Under the pieces are notes generated by a model that was not told where the DNA came from, did not search any database, and worked only from the letters and a program-made list of their open reading frames with translations. Position numbers and translations under genes: made by a program. DNA of 61,562 bases, from IMG/VR virus record IMGVR_UViG_3300012936_005865, positions 1 through 61,562 of that record. The stretch is one strand, 5' to 3'. This stretch comes from a virus. Every line of letters starts with the position of its first letter. Within the stretch, counting starts at the first letter, position 1. Positions 37,414-45,743 of this stretch are shown here, in pieces.

Positions 37414-38019
37414 ATGTTAACTGCAATGGGCGATGTAATGCGTCGAGCATATGAGAAAGGCTGGATTACCACAAGAGACGGAAATGTTTCAGTCAAAATG
37501 ACCGGTAAGAATATATTGTATATTACTCCGTCAGGATGGCGAAAAACAATTATACACCCAGAACACATCATTAAAGTGAAGTTTGTTCCGGCAGGACTTG
37601 AGATACCGGAAGGAACTAATCCATCTGGTGAATTACACATGCATTCAAAACTTCAAAGATTTGCAAAATATACACGATCTGTCGTACATCTTCACCCTAC
37701 AAATATCATCGCAGCCATGTATGCGGGGTGGAATTTACAAAAGCTCGCAGCAGAGTTTCCGGAAGTTTCTAGATACACTCGTGTAGGTCCAACTGTCCCT
37801 GTGCTTCCTGTTACTTCTCATATACTTGCCGAAGAGACATTTGAGGCTTTTACTAATTTTAAAGACACAGGAAAAAATTTAATCAAATTTGACATAGTCG
37901 GACAAAAGAATCACGGTGTATGCGCTGTTGGACCGAACCCTTGGGACGCATACGAACATATAGAGAGGCTCGAGCATATATGCGAGATTGTGCTCAAATC
38001 TGGTAAAAGACCTGAATAG
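37414..38019 (+). CDS. class II aldolase-like protein (possible MtnB type), 201 aa
   Basis: Has Asp-Gly-Asn-Val-Ser-Val, Tyr-Ile-Thr-Pro-Ser-Gly, Pro-Ser-Gly-Glu-Leu-His-Met-His (catalytic Glu), Val-His-Leu-His-Pro (zinc His pair) and Lys-Asn-His-Gly (third zinc His). These are the class II aldolase/adducin signatures, intact. Its place just after speE, which releases methylthioadenosine, fits methylthioribulose-1-phosphate dehydratase (MtnB), but fuculose- or rhamnulose-phosphate aldolase are equally possible. Site: acggagtaaat. Confidence 0.72.
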   Translation: MLTAMGDVMRRAYEKGWITTRDGNVSVKMTGKNILYITPSGWRKTIIHPEHIIKVKFVPAGLEIPEGTNPSGELHMHSKLQRFAKYTRSVVHLHPTNIIAAMYAGWNLQKLAAEFPEVSRYTRVGPTVPVLPVTSHILAEETFEAFTNFKDTGKNLIKFDIVGQKNHGVCAVGPNPWDAYEHIERLEHICEIVLKSGKRPE

Positions 38020-38054
38020 TCTTATATTTATGTGTACAAAGCTTGGAGAAATTT

Positions 38055-38726
38055 GTGAAACATAATTTATTGAGACGAAACATCCGAAGGATTTTACTAG
38101 AATCAGCAATGTTGGATGAAGAGATACTAGACAAAATATCAGCACTTTTACAGGCAGACAATAAAAATGCAAAAATAAGTAGCTACGTAAACCCGCAGTC
38201 TTTTGAGTTAATTCGAGCCTTTGGAATGGAGCCAGAAAGTTTTGATAGACACATTGATGATATTGAAACTTTTCAAGCTTTGCTTAGACTATGCATTATT
38301 CCAATTTTTCCAAATGCAGGACGCGTTAATATTATCGGGGATGCCATGGCTAAGTTTCGGGGAACTGCGGCAAAAGACGGTAAAATAGCAGTAGATTTTC
38401 CAAAAACAAATGATAAAAGACATCATTATTTTTATGTAAAATTTGATTACAAAAACAAAACTATGAAAATAATTTGCGGTATTCATGTATACAAGAGCCA
38501 TTGGCTAGCAAAAAGAGATAGTCGCGGAAAACTATTAAAAAGCAGTTCAAAAGAACTTTGGCCAGTACTCGATGATACACATAGTTTATACCCTGCGCCG
38601 TTGGGAGAAGTGCCGTTAGATCTTAAAAAAATAATAAATTGCGCAAATGATTTTAAGGAACTCATAGACCAGAATCTTCCACTGGCCGATGACCCAAATC
38701 GAACAATAGATATGCCTCGTTTCTAG
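38055..38726 (+). CDS. tagged hypothetical protein, 223 aa
   Basis: GTG 38055 has a ttggagaaattt site. MKHNLLRRNIRRILLESAML is a tag ending Leu-Leu-Glu-Ser. The body is mixed alpha-beta with a His-rich strand (KRHHYFYVKFDYKNKT) and Trp residues. The C-terminus is acidic then basic. No family recognised. It opens a run of three related-looking phage genes. Confidence 0.64.
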   Translation: MKHNLLRRNIRRILLESAMLDEEILDKISALLQADNKNAKISSYVNPQSFELIRAFGMEPESFDRHIDDIETFQALLRLCIIPIFPNAGRVNIIGDAMAKFRGTAAKDGKIAVDFPKTNDKRHHYFYVKFDYKNKTMKIICGIHVYKSHWLAKRDSRGKLLKSSSKELWPVLDDTHSLYPAPLGEVPLDLKKIINCANDFKELIDQNLPLADDPNRTIDMPRF

Positions 38727-38735
38727 GTGAATGTA

Positions 38736-39110
38736 ATGCAAGGTGACTGTTACGAAGTACATGGTAGATTTATGCTGAATAATTTTCAAGAAGCAGATGA
38801 ATATATTCTGGTACATGCCGAGGTAATGGGGCAGGGTCGATTGAATGGTGTTCCCTACGGACATTGTTTCCTTGTTCACAAAGCAACAGATACTGTGCAC
38901 GATAGATCTAATGGCCGTGATATAAAGATGCCACGTGCAATCTATTATATGTTAGGTAAGATAGATCAGAGTAGATACTGGGATGACAATCTAGGGCTCG
39001 TTGAGCGGACCCCTAAGATGTATGAATACACCAGAGAAGAAGCGGTGTCGTGGATGAGTGAGACAGGTACGTTTGGACCGTGGGAACTGGAGACAGAAAG
39101 TGGATACTAG
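38736..39110 (+). CDS. small conserved phage protein, 124 aa
   Basis: I choose ATG 38736 (MQGDCYEVHGRFM) with a ctaggtgaatgt site; GTG 38727 is in frame. Gln-Gly-Asp-Cys-Tyr-Glu-x-x-Gly-Arg, Val-x-Gly-Gln-Gly, Gly-His-Cys-Phe-Leu-Val-His, Asp-Arg-Ser-Asn-Gly-Arg and Gly-Pro-Trp match an uncharacterised protein family in large aquatic phages. The Asp-Cys start and His near the middle could form a thiol-protease-like site (Cys...His...Asp/Asn). Function unproven. Confidence 0.66.
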   Translation: MQGDCYEVHGRFMLNNFQEADEYILVHAEVMGQGRLNGVPYGHCFLVHKATDTVHDRSNGRDIKMPRAIYYMLGKIDQSRYWDDNLGLVERTPKMYEYTREEAVSWMSETGTFGPWELETESGY

Positions 39111-40248
39111 AGAAAGAAATAAACTAGCAAGACGCCGCCTGCGATATGGACAAGATTCATATGAACTTGAACAGATGCGACAGAAATATACTAAAAATGA
39201 AGTCATTGACCAGTGGGATCTGTTCTGGAATGAGGAAACTAAATCTTGGTTTCATTCATTTTATGACAGAAACGGAAAGAGAGACGCATATGACACTCGA
39301 GTTGCCGACCCTTTGGATCCATGGAGAGCAGCGCTAGTAGCAGATCCTGTATCTTCAGAAGCAGATTTTTTTAGGGCTAGTGGTCAAGTTGGTGCAATGT
39401 TAGAAAATATAAAAATAGATAATTACGAAAATCCTTTTGCTTCTCGAGAAGAAGAGATAGGTGAAAAAGACGTTAGGGTAGATTCTAAAAATATGATAAG
39501 AGAATCTATACGTCGGCTAATATTAGAAGAAATAACTGTTGAGAAACCTTTATCATATGTTGATAAATTGGTTGATATGGACGGAGTGGTGCAGGTCAAA
39601 GGTTACTCGGATAATTTTGTCATTCTTATAAATGATGCAAATGGAAAGCGATTGGCTGAAATAGAGACAATTTTAGCAGATGATAAAGAACCTTTTGTTT
39701 TGAATTATCAACACAGCGTACACGAGGCAGGATATGCGTATGGAGGCCACGTGGTTGTATACGCAAAAAATTATTCAGACGACGGCTTTGGTATTCTTGC
39801 CTACGAGATTGCTCTAGAATTATGTTCGTTATATTCAGAAGGGCTTTGTTCTGATAGGTTTGAAGTTAGTCCTGATGCATTCGAAGTATGGAAAAATTAT
39901 AACTACAGGAATGATGTACTCAAAAAACAGCTTGATATGTTAGAATATCCGATGACTAGTGACACCACGGACGATGCATCCATTGTTTCGTCTGTGAGAG
40001 CATATTATGATTGGGATGACTACTTTGGGTCCAATATAACCGCTGGGCTCATAGGACCTAAAGATTACGTTAAAAATATAGGATATGTTCAGAATTGGTT
40101 TGGCAGTCTAGACCCACTTTCAAAGTTATATTATAAAAATACTTTTCCAATTCTCGATGAATTATTGGCGAACAGTATGGATGGTGCTGAACTGATACAG
40201 TGCAACGAACAAATGATGAAAGATCTACGAAAAAAATTAAGTTATTAA
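39100..40248 (+). CDS. GNAT-like protein with an internal tag helix, 382 aa
   Basis: GTG 39100 has a ctggagacagaaa site; the longer frame from 39058 overlaps the previous gene. Residues 1-125 are basic and polar. At about residues 128-146, Asn-Met-Ile-Arg-Glu-Ser-Ile-Arg-Arg-Leu-Ile-Leu-Glu-Glu is a tag helix in the interior. A GNAT-like block follows (LAYEIALELCS, GLCSDRFEVSPDAF, VW), similar to the gene at 12070. If the tag marks a cleavage site, this protein would be split into an N-terminal piece and a GNAT-like piece. Confidence 0.64.
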   Translation: MDTRERNKLARRRLRYGQDSYELEQMRQKYTKNEVIDQWDLFWNEETKSWFHSFYDRNGKRDAYDTRVADPLDPWRAALVADPVSSEADFFRASGQVGAMLENIKIDNYENPFASREEEIGEKDVRVDSKNMIRESIRRLILEEITVEKPLSYVDKLVDMDGVVQVKGYSDNFVILINDANGKRLAEIETILADDKEPFVLNYQHSVHEAGYAYGGHVVVYAKNYSDDGFGILAYEIALELCSLYSEGLCSDRFEVSPDAFEVWKNYNYRNDVLKKQLDMLEYPMTSDTTDDASIVSSVRAYYDWDDYFGSNITAGLIGPKDYVKNIGYVQNWFGSLDPLSKLYYKNTFPILDELLANSMDGAELIQCNEQMMKDLRKKLSY

Positions 40249-40255
40249 TATTAAT

Positions 40256-40284
40256 TTATAAAATTATATGTTTTCTGTTACAAT
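40256..40284 (+). promoter_or_regulatory. promoter TTATAA-17-TACAAT
   Basis: TTATAA at 40256-40261 and TACAAT at 40279-40284, 17 bp apart. Precedes the helicase gene at 40303. Confidence 0.55.
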
Positions 40285-40302
40285 CCAGTTGCAGGGGGCA
40301 AT

Positions 40303-41883
40303 ATGAATTTTGAATATAAGAAACATTTTCCGTACGATCAAGTTAGACCGGCACAAGATAAAGCCATAAAATTTGCGCTGGATTCTTTTATCAACAAAGA
40401 TAAAAGATTTGTGATAATTGAAGCCGGCACAGGTGTCGGGAAAAGCGCGATTGGTCTGACGATAGCGAACTATCTGGGTGGTGGAGCTTACTTTCTGACA
40501 ACACAAAAGGTTTTGCAAGCACAATACATGCGAGACTTCAAAAACGAAGGACTTAAGTCACTTACTTCTTCTACTAATTTTCGGTGTCAGTATTACAAAA
40601 CAAAAGACTGCTCATCAGCATTGAGAGAAATGAAGGTTTCGAAAGACCAACGATTTAAGGCTAGTTGTGGAGGTGGCTGTGTATATAAAAAAGCAAAGGG
40701 TGAGTTTATAAATGCAGAACTAGGAACAACAAACTTTCCATATTTTATGGCAGAAACAAATTATTCTGCGCAGCTAACGCCTCGTAAGCTTCTTGTTATC
40801 GATGAATGTCATAATGTAGAGATTCAACTTGGCAATTTTGTTTCGATAGAAATATCAGAGCATTTTGCAGAGTCAATATTAAGACTTAAAGTGCCAGAAT
40901 TAAAAACAATGTATCAAGTTGTAACCTGGGTAAAAAGTGATTATCTTCCTCGACTAGCTAGAATGAAGTCACACATGGAAAATCAAATTGAAAAATTCTC
41001 GCTTGGATCAAAATTAAAAGAATTTGTTGCTATCTCAAAAAAATATGAATTAATTGACAAACACCTGTGTAAATTAAATCGATTTATATCTGTGTACAAT
41101 AAAGATAACTGGGTCATGAATGAAATAATCACAGAAGGCCGAGCAAAAAGAAAGTGGGAATTTAAACCAATCGATATCGCGCCGTTTTCAGAAGATAATT
41201 TATTCAAATCTGGAGAGAAGGTACTTCTTATGTCTGCAACCATAATGGATAAGAATGCATTTTGCCAGATCCTAGGTATCAATCCACAGGAAGCTGCTTT
41301 TGTGTCTATACCATCTCCATTCAAGAAAGAAAATAGACCAATCATATACGCGCCTGTGGCAAAGATGGGAATGAGAGATATCGATGCTTCTCTTCCGAAG
41401 ATTGCAGAAGCGGTAAAAGCAATCTTGGAACAACATAAAAATGAAAAAGGAATCATTCATTGTCATTCATATAAGGTAACAAAATTCCTGAAGGAAAATA
41501 TAAGAAGCAAAAGATTGCTTTCTCATGATTCCGAAAATAGAGACAAGATCTTGGCAAAGCACCAAGCCGATCCGAGGCCAACGGTTTTGCTATCGCCGTC
41601 AATGACTGAGGGTGTTGATCTAAAAGGAGATGCCAGTAGATTTCAGATCATTTGTAAGATTCCATATCCTTACTTAGGCGACAAATTAGTCAAAAAGCGC
41701 ATGAATAAATGGCACTGGTGGTATCCTTTACAGACCGCAAAAGTTGTTGTACAATCTGTTGGTAGATCTATCCGAAACGAAGAAGATCATGCGGTGACTT
41801 ATATTCTAGATGCAGGATGGAATTATTTTCTTAATAAAAATAAATCGATATTTCCAAAAGAATTTTTAGAATCACTAACATGA
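40303..41883 (+). CDS. DinG/XPD-like superfamily 2 DNA helicase, 526 aa
   Basis: Walker A Glu-Ala-Gly-Thr-Gly-Val-Gly-Lys-Ser near residue 45 and DEAH-type Leu-Val-Ile-Asp-Glu-Cys-His-Asn (about 165). Cysteines between them (Cys-Gln-Tyr-Tyr, Lys-Asp-Cys, Cys-Gly-Gly-Gly-Cys, about residues 92-128) fit an Fe-S cluster like XPD and DinG. Later motifs: Leu-Met-Ser-Ala-Thr-Ile, Ile-Ile-His-Cys-His-Ser, and Ser-Val-Gly-Arg-Ser-Ile-Arg (VI). At 526 residues it is shorter than E. coli DinG. It likely unwinds DNA 5' to 3'. It heads an operon of sugar-nucleotide genes. Confidence 0.82.
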   Translation: MNFEYKKHFPYDQVRPAQDKAIKFALDSFINKDKRFVIIEAGTGVGKSAIGLTIANYLGGGAYFLTTQKVLQAQYMRDFKNEGLKSLTSSTNFRCQYYKTKDCSSALREMKVSKDQRFKASCGGGCVYKKAKGEFINAELGTTNFPYFMAETNYSAQLTPRKLLVIDECHNVEIQLGNFVSIEISEHFAESILRLKVPELKTMYQVVTWVKSDYLPRLARMKSHMENQIEKFSLGSKLKEFVAISKKYELIDKHLCKLNRFISVYNKDNWVMNEIITEGRAKRKWEFKPIDIAPFSEDNLFKSGEKVLLMSATIMDKNAFCQILGINPQEAAFVSIPSPFKKENRPIIYAPVAKMGMRDIDASLPKIAEAVKAILEQHKNEKGIIHCHSYKVTKFLKENIRSKRLLSHDSENRDKILAKHQADPRPTVLLSPSMTEGVDLKGDASRFQIICKIPYPYLGDKLVKKRMNKWHWWYPLQTAKVVVQSVGRSIRNEEDHAVTYILDAGWNYFLNKNKSIFPKEFLESLT

Positions 41884-41890
41884 GGGTTGT

Positions 41891-42424
41891 ATGATCGTAA
41901 AAGACATAAAAGCAATGAGAGAATTAATTGTAAAATCTGGTATTTCTCACAGGCCAATATACATGACATCTGGAGGATTTGATCCTTTGCACATTGGGCA
42001 TCTAAGGTGTATTCAGCAGACTTCTAGCATGGCAAGCAATGCAGATATTCATCCGTATAACATGACTGGCTTGGTGGTTGTCGTGGTAAATGGAGATCAG
42101 TTCCTAAATAGAAAAAAAGGTTATTCTTTTATGCCCTTGGCAGAAAGAATGGAAATTATCGATGGCCTAAAAGGAGTTGATTACGTTGTTCCATATGATG
42201 CGCCGTTTCCAGATCAAACAGTTATTGGTGCTATTCGAATCTTAAGGCCTACCTATTTTACAAAGGGAGGCGATAGGTTTGACGCGTCTACTATACCAGA
42301 ATGGAATATATGTCAAGAAATTGGATGTAAAATAATTACAGGAGTTGGTGGTGGCAAGATTCAATCGTCCAGTGACTTAGTAAGAAATTCAAAGGAAAAC
42401 GTGGGAACTAATACTAGGAGATAA
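41891..42424 (+). CDS. nucleotidyltransferase (RfaE/HldE C-terminal or CTP-transferase-like), 177 aa
   Basis: Gly-Gly-Phe-Asp-Pro-Leu-His-Ile-Gly-His (about residues 27-36) is the HxGH of the cytidylyltransferase-like superfamily. Lys-Gly-Gly-Asp-Arg and Ser-Ser-Ser-Asp-Leu-Val near the C-terminus fit the nucleotide-binding end. Closest in layout to the HldE adenylyltransferase for heptose-phosphate and to sugar cytidylyltransferases. Next to the cupin and Nudix genes and near the glycosyltransferases, so it probably activates a sugar or alditol phosphate. Confidence 0.73.
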   Translation: MIVKDIKAMRELIVKSGISHRPIYMTSGGFDPLHIGHLRCIQQTSSMASNADIHPYNMTGLVVVVVNGDQFLNRKKGYSFMPLAERMEIIDGLKGVDYVVPYDAPFPDQTVIGAIRILRPTYFTKGGDRFDASTIPEWNICQEIGCKIITGVGGGKIQSSSDLVRNSKENVGTNTRR

Positions 42425-42774
42425 TGATGAGAAGAGTCGACAAGCCATGGGGATATGAAGTAATTTGGGCAGAAACAGATGACTACGTAGGTAAAATTAT
42501 GGAAATAAATCCTGGCCACAGAATGTCGTTACAATATCACGAGAAAAAAGAAGAAACAGTATATGTCGTAAAAGGCAAACTTTTGGTTTGGCACTCTGAT
42601 GATGACGAGGATTGCACTGTGTTTGGTCCAAACGAGGTTTATCACGTAGCCCCTAAAGTAATTCATAGATTTGGATGTCCAGAACGGGAAGACGAACCTA
42701 CTAGAATCATAGAAGTATCGACAAACTACTTGTCGGATGTTGTTAGAATAAAGGATGATTATTCAAGGAGTTAG
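42424..42774 (+). CDS. mannose-6-phosphate isomerase-like cupin, 116 aa
   Basis: Lys-Pro-Trp-Gly-Tyr-Glu-Val, then Gly-His-Arg-Met-Ser-Leu-Gln-Tyr-His-x-x-Lys-x-Glu (metal ligands His, His, Glu), Gly-Lys-Leu, and a second His in Ile-His-Arg-Phe. This is the type II PMI cupin of the ManC C-terminus, here as a stand-alone protein. It would make mannose-6-P from fructose-6-P, feeding the phosphomannomutase at 33459. Start at 42424 or 42427, overlapping the upstream stop. Confidence 0.82.
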   Translation: MMRRVDKPWGYEVIWAETDDYVGKIMEINPGHRMSLQYHEKKEETVYVVKGKLLVWHSDDDEDCTVFGPNEVYHVAPKVIHRFGCPEREDEPTRIIEVSTNYLSDVVRIKDDYSRS

Positions 42775-42813
42775 TTATACTTAAATATCGTGTCTAAAAA
42801 ACGGAGAATTAAG

Positions 42814-43218
42814 ATGGGTGCCGGAATCATGATCATTAAGTACAATAACCAAATACCTTTATTTCTGGGCCTTCTAGCAAAATATAAACAGATACAAAAA
42901 CACGGCGGTCAATACGACTTGCCAAAGGGCACACCTGAAAGAGGTGAATCTGCATGGCAAACAGCGCAAAGGGAATGTTACGAAGAAACAGGGTATGTCG
43001 TTAATAAAAACGAACTAATTGCTGGTCCTTACACAGAAAACGGCCTTACCATGTGGGCATGTGTGGTTCCTCGCGACACTCAGATTGTGTTGCCTATAAA
43101 TCCTGAGTCTGGCAAATACGAACATGAAGGTTATGATTGGCTAGAATTTAATGAATTATGTAATAACTGCTTTGGTTATCTAAAGCCTTTCGTCGAATGG
43201 GCACATAAAAATTTATAG
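42814..43218 (+). CDS. Nudix hydrolase, 134 aa
   Basis: ATG 42814 has an acggagaatt site; the upstream GTG 42790 lies before it. The Nudix box GTPERGESAWQTAQRECYEE continues Thr-Gly-Tyr and fits Gx5Ex7REUxEExGU. The protein keeps only the core fold. It may clear 8-oxo-dNTP, dinucleotide polyphosphates or sugar nucleotides; context with sugar genes favours none clearly. Confidence 0.84.
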   Translation: MGAGIMIIKYNNQIPLFLGLLAKYKQIQKHGGQYDLPKGTPERGESAWQTAQRECYEETGYVVNKNELIAGPYTENGLTMWACVVPRDTQIVLPINPESGKYEHEGYDWLEFNELCNNCFGYLKPFVEWAHKNL

Positions 43219-43243
43219 TCTATAGAACCCACAGATTAAAAAT

Positions 43244-43272
43244 GTTTATGGTTTGCAATACTTAGATATAAT
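43244..43272 (+). promoter_or_regulatory. promoter GTTTAT-17-TATAAT
   Basis: TATAAT at 43267-43272 is perfect; GTTTAT at 43244-43249 is 17 bp upstream and weak. It starts the yeaH-spoVR-prkA operon. Confidence 0.52.
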
Positions 43273-43296
43273 TAATCATATATATCGAGGTATAAC

Positions 43297-44454
43297 ATGG
43301 GATCAGTATTCTCTCACCATAAAACAGTAGCGGACCGGTCCGCCGGGGATAGAAGAAGACATAAGCAAAAAATAGATAAGGCGATTAAAGACGGAATACA
43401 CTCTATTGTTGCTGAAGAGTCTATAATTGGAAAGGACGGAAAGAAAAAGATTAGAATACCGGTGAAGGGAATAAAAGAATACAAATTTGTATATGGATCC
43501 AATTCATCAGGTGCTGGTTCTGGTGGAGAACACGATCTTAAGAAAGGACAAAAAATAGGCCAGAAAAAGAAACAAGGCCAAAAAGGAGATGAAAAAGCAG
43601 GAAATAAGCCAGGTGAAGAATACTACGACGTAGAAGTAACACTTGAAGAATTGGCAGATTATCTATTTGCTGATCTAGAACTTCCAGATCTTGAAAGAAA
43701 AGCAATGAAAAAAATCATCTCCGAAAAATGGAAAAGAAAAGGTTATCGAACACAAGGAATTAGGCCTAGACTATCCAAGAAAGAAACTGCAAAACAAAGA
43801 ATACGAAGAAAGATGGCAGCAAAAAGATCTGGAAACCTAGACGAAGAGGAAAGCTTTTCTTATATAGAGTCGGATCTGCGATACAAACATATTAAAAAAG
43901 CCAACAAAGAGACATCTTCGGCTGCCATTGTATTTATAATGGATGTATCTGGCTCGATGTCAAAACAAAAAAAATATTTAGCACGATCATTCTTTTTTCT
44001 GTTGTATCATTTTATCAGAAGTCGATATGAAAATACCGAAATTGTTTTTATTGCTCATGATACTAGACCTTATGAAGTCGACGAAGATAAATTCTTTAAC
44101 AGAGGCACAGGTGGAGGAACTATGGTATCCCCTACGATGGAATACGTTTATGATGTTATAACAAAACGATATAACCCGAACAATTGGAACGTCTATGCTT
44201 TTCATTGTTCCGATGGTGATAATTGGCCTACCGATAATGATCTTGCGCTAGATTTAACCTCAAAAGTATCAGATTTGTGTCAGCTTTATGGCTATTGCGA
44301 GATTGATCCTACGTCAGAATCTACAAAATGGTTGAATAATTTTAGTCTTCTTGAACTTTACGGCAAATGTAGTAAGATAAAATGCGTAGAAATAAATAAA
44401 AAAGAAGACGTCTGGCCGGCATTTAAGAAATTTTTTGGCGCTGTAAACAAATAG
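43297..44454 (+). CDS. yeaH: YeaH-like VWA protein (UPF0229/DUF444), 385 aa
   Basis: The N-terminus has the charged Asp-Arg-Ser-Ala-Gly-Asp-Arg-Arg-Arg-His block of YeaH. A Gly/Lys-rich linker follows (GQKIGQKKKQGQK). A helix is at about residues 105-155 and the VWA domain from about residue 205, with Phe-Ile-Met-Asp-Val-Ser-Gly-Ser-Met (MIDAS) and a Gly-Gly-Gly-Thr-Met turn. Slightly shorter than E. coli YeaH (about 427). In bacteria it works with the kinase/ATPase PrkA. It is first in an operon with SpoVR and PrkA, in the usual gene set. Confidence 0.87.
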   Translation: MGSVFSHHKTVADRSAGDRRRHKQKIDKAIKDGIHSIVAEESIIGKDGKKKIRIPVKGIKEYKFVYGSNSSGAGSGGEHDLKKGQKIGQKKKQGQKGDEKAGNKPGEEYYDVEVTLEELADYLFADLELPDLERKAMKKIISEKWKRKGYRTQGIRPRLSKKETAKQRIRRKMAAKRSGNLDEEESFSYIESDLRYKHIKKANKETSSAAIVFIMDVSGSMSKQKKYLARSFFFLLYHFIRSRYENTEIVFIAHDTRPYEVDEDKFFNRGTGGGTMVSPTMEYVYDVITKRYNPNNWNVYAFHCSDGDNWPTDNDLALDLTSKVSDLCQLYGYCEIDPTSESTKWLNNFSLLELYGKCSKIKCVEINKKEDVWPAFKKFFGAVNK

Positions 44455-44461
44455 GAAGATT

Positions 44462-45730
44462 ATGTCTAATTGGAATTTAAGTGATTTGGAAGAATGGGAC
44501 GACAAGATATGCGAAATAGCAAAAAGTCACGGCCTAGATTGGTATCCTATAACGTACGAGACTTGTGATTATTACGAAATGATTGGCAACATGTCTTATC
44601 ATGGGATGCCAACACATTATGGCCACTGGTCATACGGTAAATCTTTTGAAGTACAACATGCGCAGTATCAACAAGGCATGACAGGATTGCCATATGAGCT
44701 AATAATCAACTCCGACCCATGTATTTCATATCTAATGCTAGAAAATCCGTTATATTTACAGATTCTTATTATGGCACATTGCGTAGGGCATAGTGACTTT
44801 TTTAAGATGAATAGAAATTTTATGCACACAAGAGCAGAGACTGTGGTGCCTAGAATGAGAAACGCAAAAAAACGAATACAAAAGTATGTAGAAGACCCGG
44901 GAATAGGTATCGAACAAGTCGAAGAAATAATTACTGCTTGTCATTCAATATCATATCAAGTCCCAAAAATGCCTGTGAATCTTCGGTTACTGAAAGAAGA
45001 ATACGATGAATTTGAACCGGATAGAAAAGGTAACCCACCTTATCAAGAGTATGATATTTTGGGATTTATTGAGTCATTTGGGACAAACAAAGAAACCTGG
45101 ATCAATGATATTGTTTCTATAATAAGAGATGAAGCACATTATTTTATGCCACAAATTAGATCAAAAGTAATGAACGAAGGATGGGCTTGTTTTTGGCACT
45201 ACAAGATACTTCATGAATTGAATTTACCTCAAAAGCTTCACCTTCCGTTCCTGAAGTCTCACAACCAAGTGGTTAGACCACACATCGGAAGAATCAATCC
45301 GTATCATCTAGGATTTTATCTTTTTAACAAAATAGAAGAAAGGCACGGAATACAAGAATGTTTTGTTGCAAGAGAAGTCCATAATGATGAATCTTTTATC
45401 AGACACTATCTTACGCACGAAGATTGCGAAGAATTAAACCTATTTTCTTTTACCAGCAACAAAGAAGAGTATATAGTTGAAAATGTATCTGATGATGAGG
45501 GGTGGAAGGAAGTGAAAAAGACTCTGATAAATCAAGTTGCCGGGAATTCTATTCCGGTGATCTATGTTGATGGGATTGGACCTTCTGATACATTGATTTT
45601 GCATCATGAACACGAAGGCAGAGATTTAAAAATAGATCATGCAAACCAGGTCGTAGAACATTGCAAATTGTTGTGGGGAAGCGACGTTAAATTAATTACA
45701 ATGGTAGATGACGCGCCATACGAAATCTAG
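44462..45730 (+). CDS. SpoVR/YcgB-like protein, 422 aa
   Basis: Opens Leu-Glu-Glu-Trp-Asp-Asp-Lys-Ile-Cys-Glu-Ile-Ala, then His-Trp-Ser-Tyr-Gly-Lys (about residue 60) and Glu-Leu-Ile-Ile-Asn-Ser-Asp-Pro-Cys-Ile-Ser-Tyr-Leu-Met. All match SpoVR/YcgB. A His/Trp-rich middle follows (GWACFWHYKI). At 422 residues it is shorter than YcgB (about 510) at the C-terminus. SpoVR proteins co-occur with PrkA and YeaH; the function is related to stress or sporulation and remains poorly defined. 7 nt after yeaH. Confidence 0.87.
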   Translation: MSNWNLSDLEEWDDKICEIAKSHGLDWYPITYETCDYYEMIGNMSYHGMPTHYGHWSYGKSFEVQHAQYQQGMTGLPYELIINSDPCISYLMLENPLYLQILIMAHCVGHSDFFKMNRNFMHTRAETVVPRMRNAKKRIQKYVEDPGIGIEQVEEIITACHSISYQVPKMPVNLRLLKEEYDEFEPDRKGNPPYQEYDILGFIESFGTNKETWINDIVSIIRDEAHYFMPQIRSKVMNEGWACFWHYKILHELNLPQKLHLPFLKSHNQVVRPHIGRINPYHLGFYLFNKIEERHGIQECFVAREVHNDESFIRHYLTHEDCEELNLFSFTSNKEEYIVENVSDDEGWKEVKKTLINQVAGNSIPVIYVDGIGPSDTLILHHEHEGRDLKIDHANQVVEHCKLLWGSDVKLITMVDDAPYEI

Positions 45731-45743
45731 GAGCAAATTAAAG

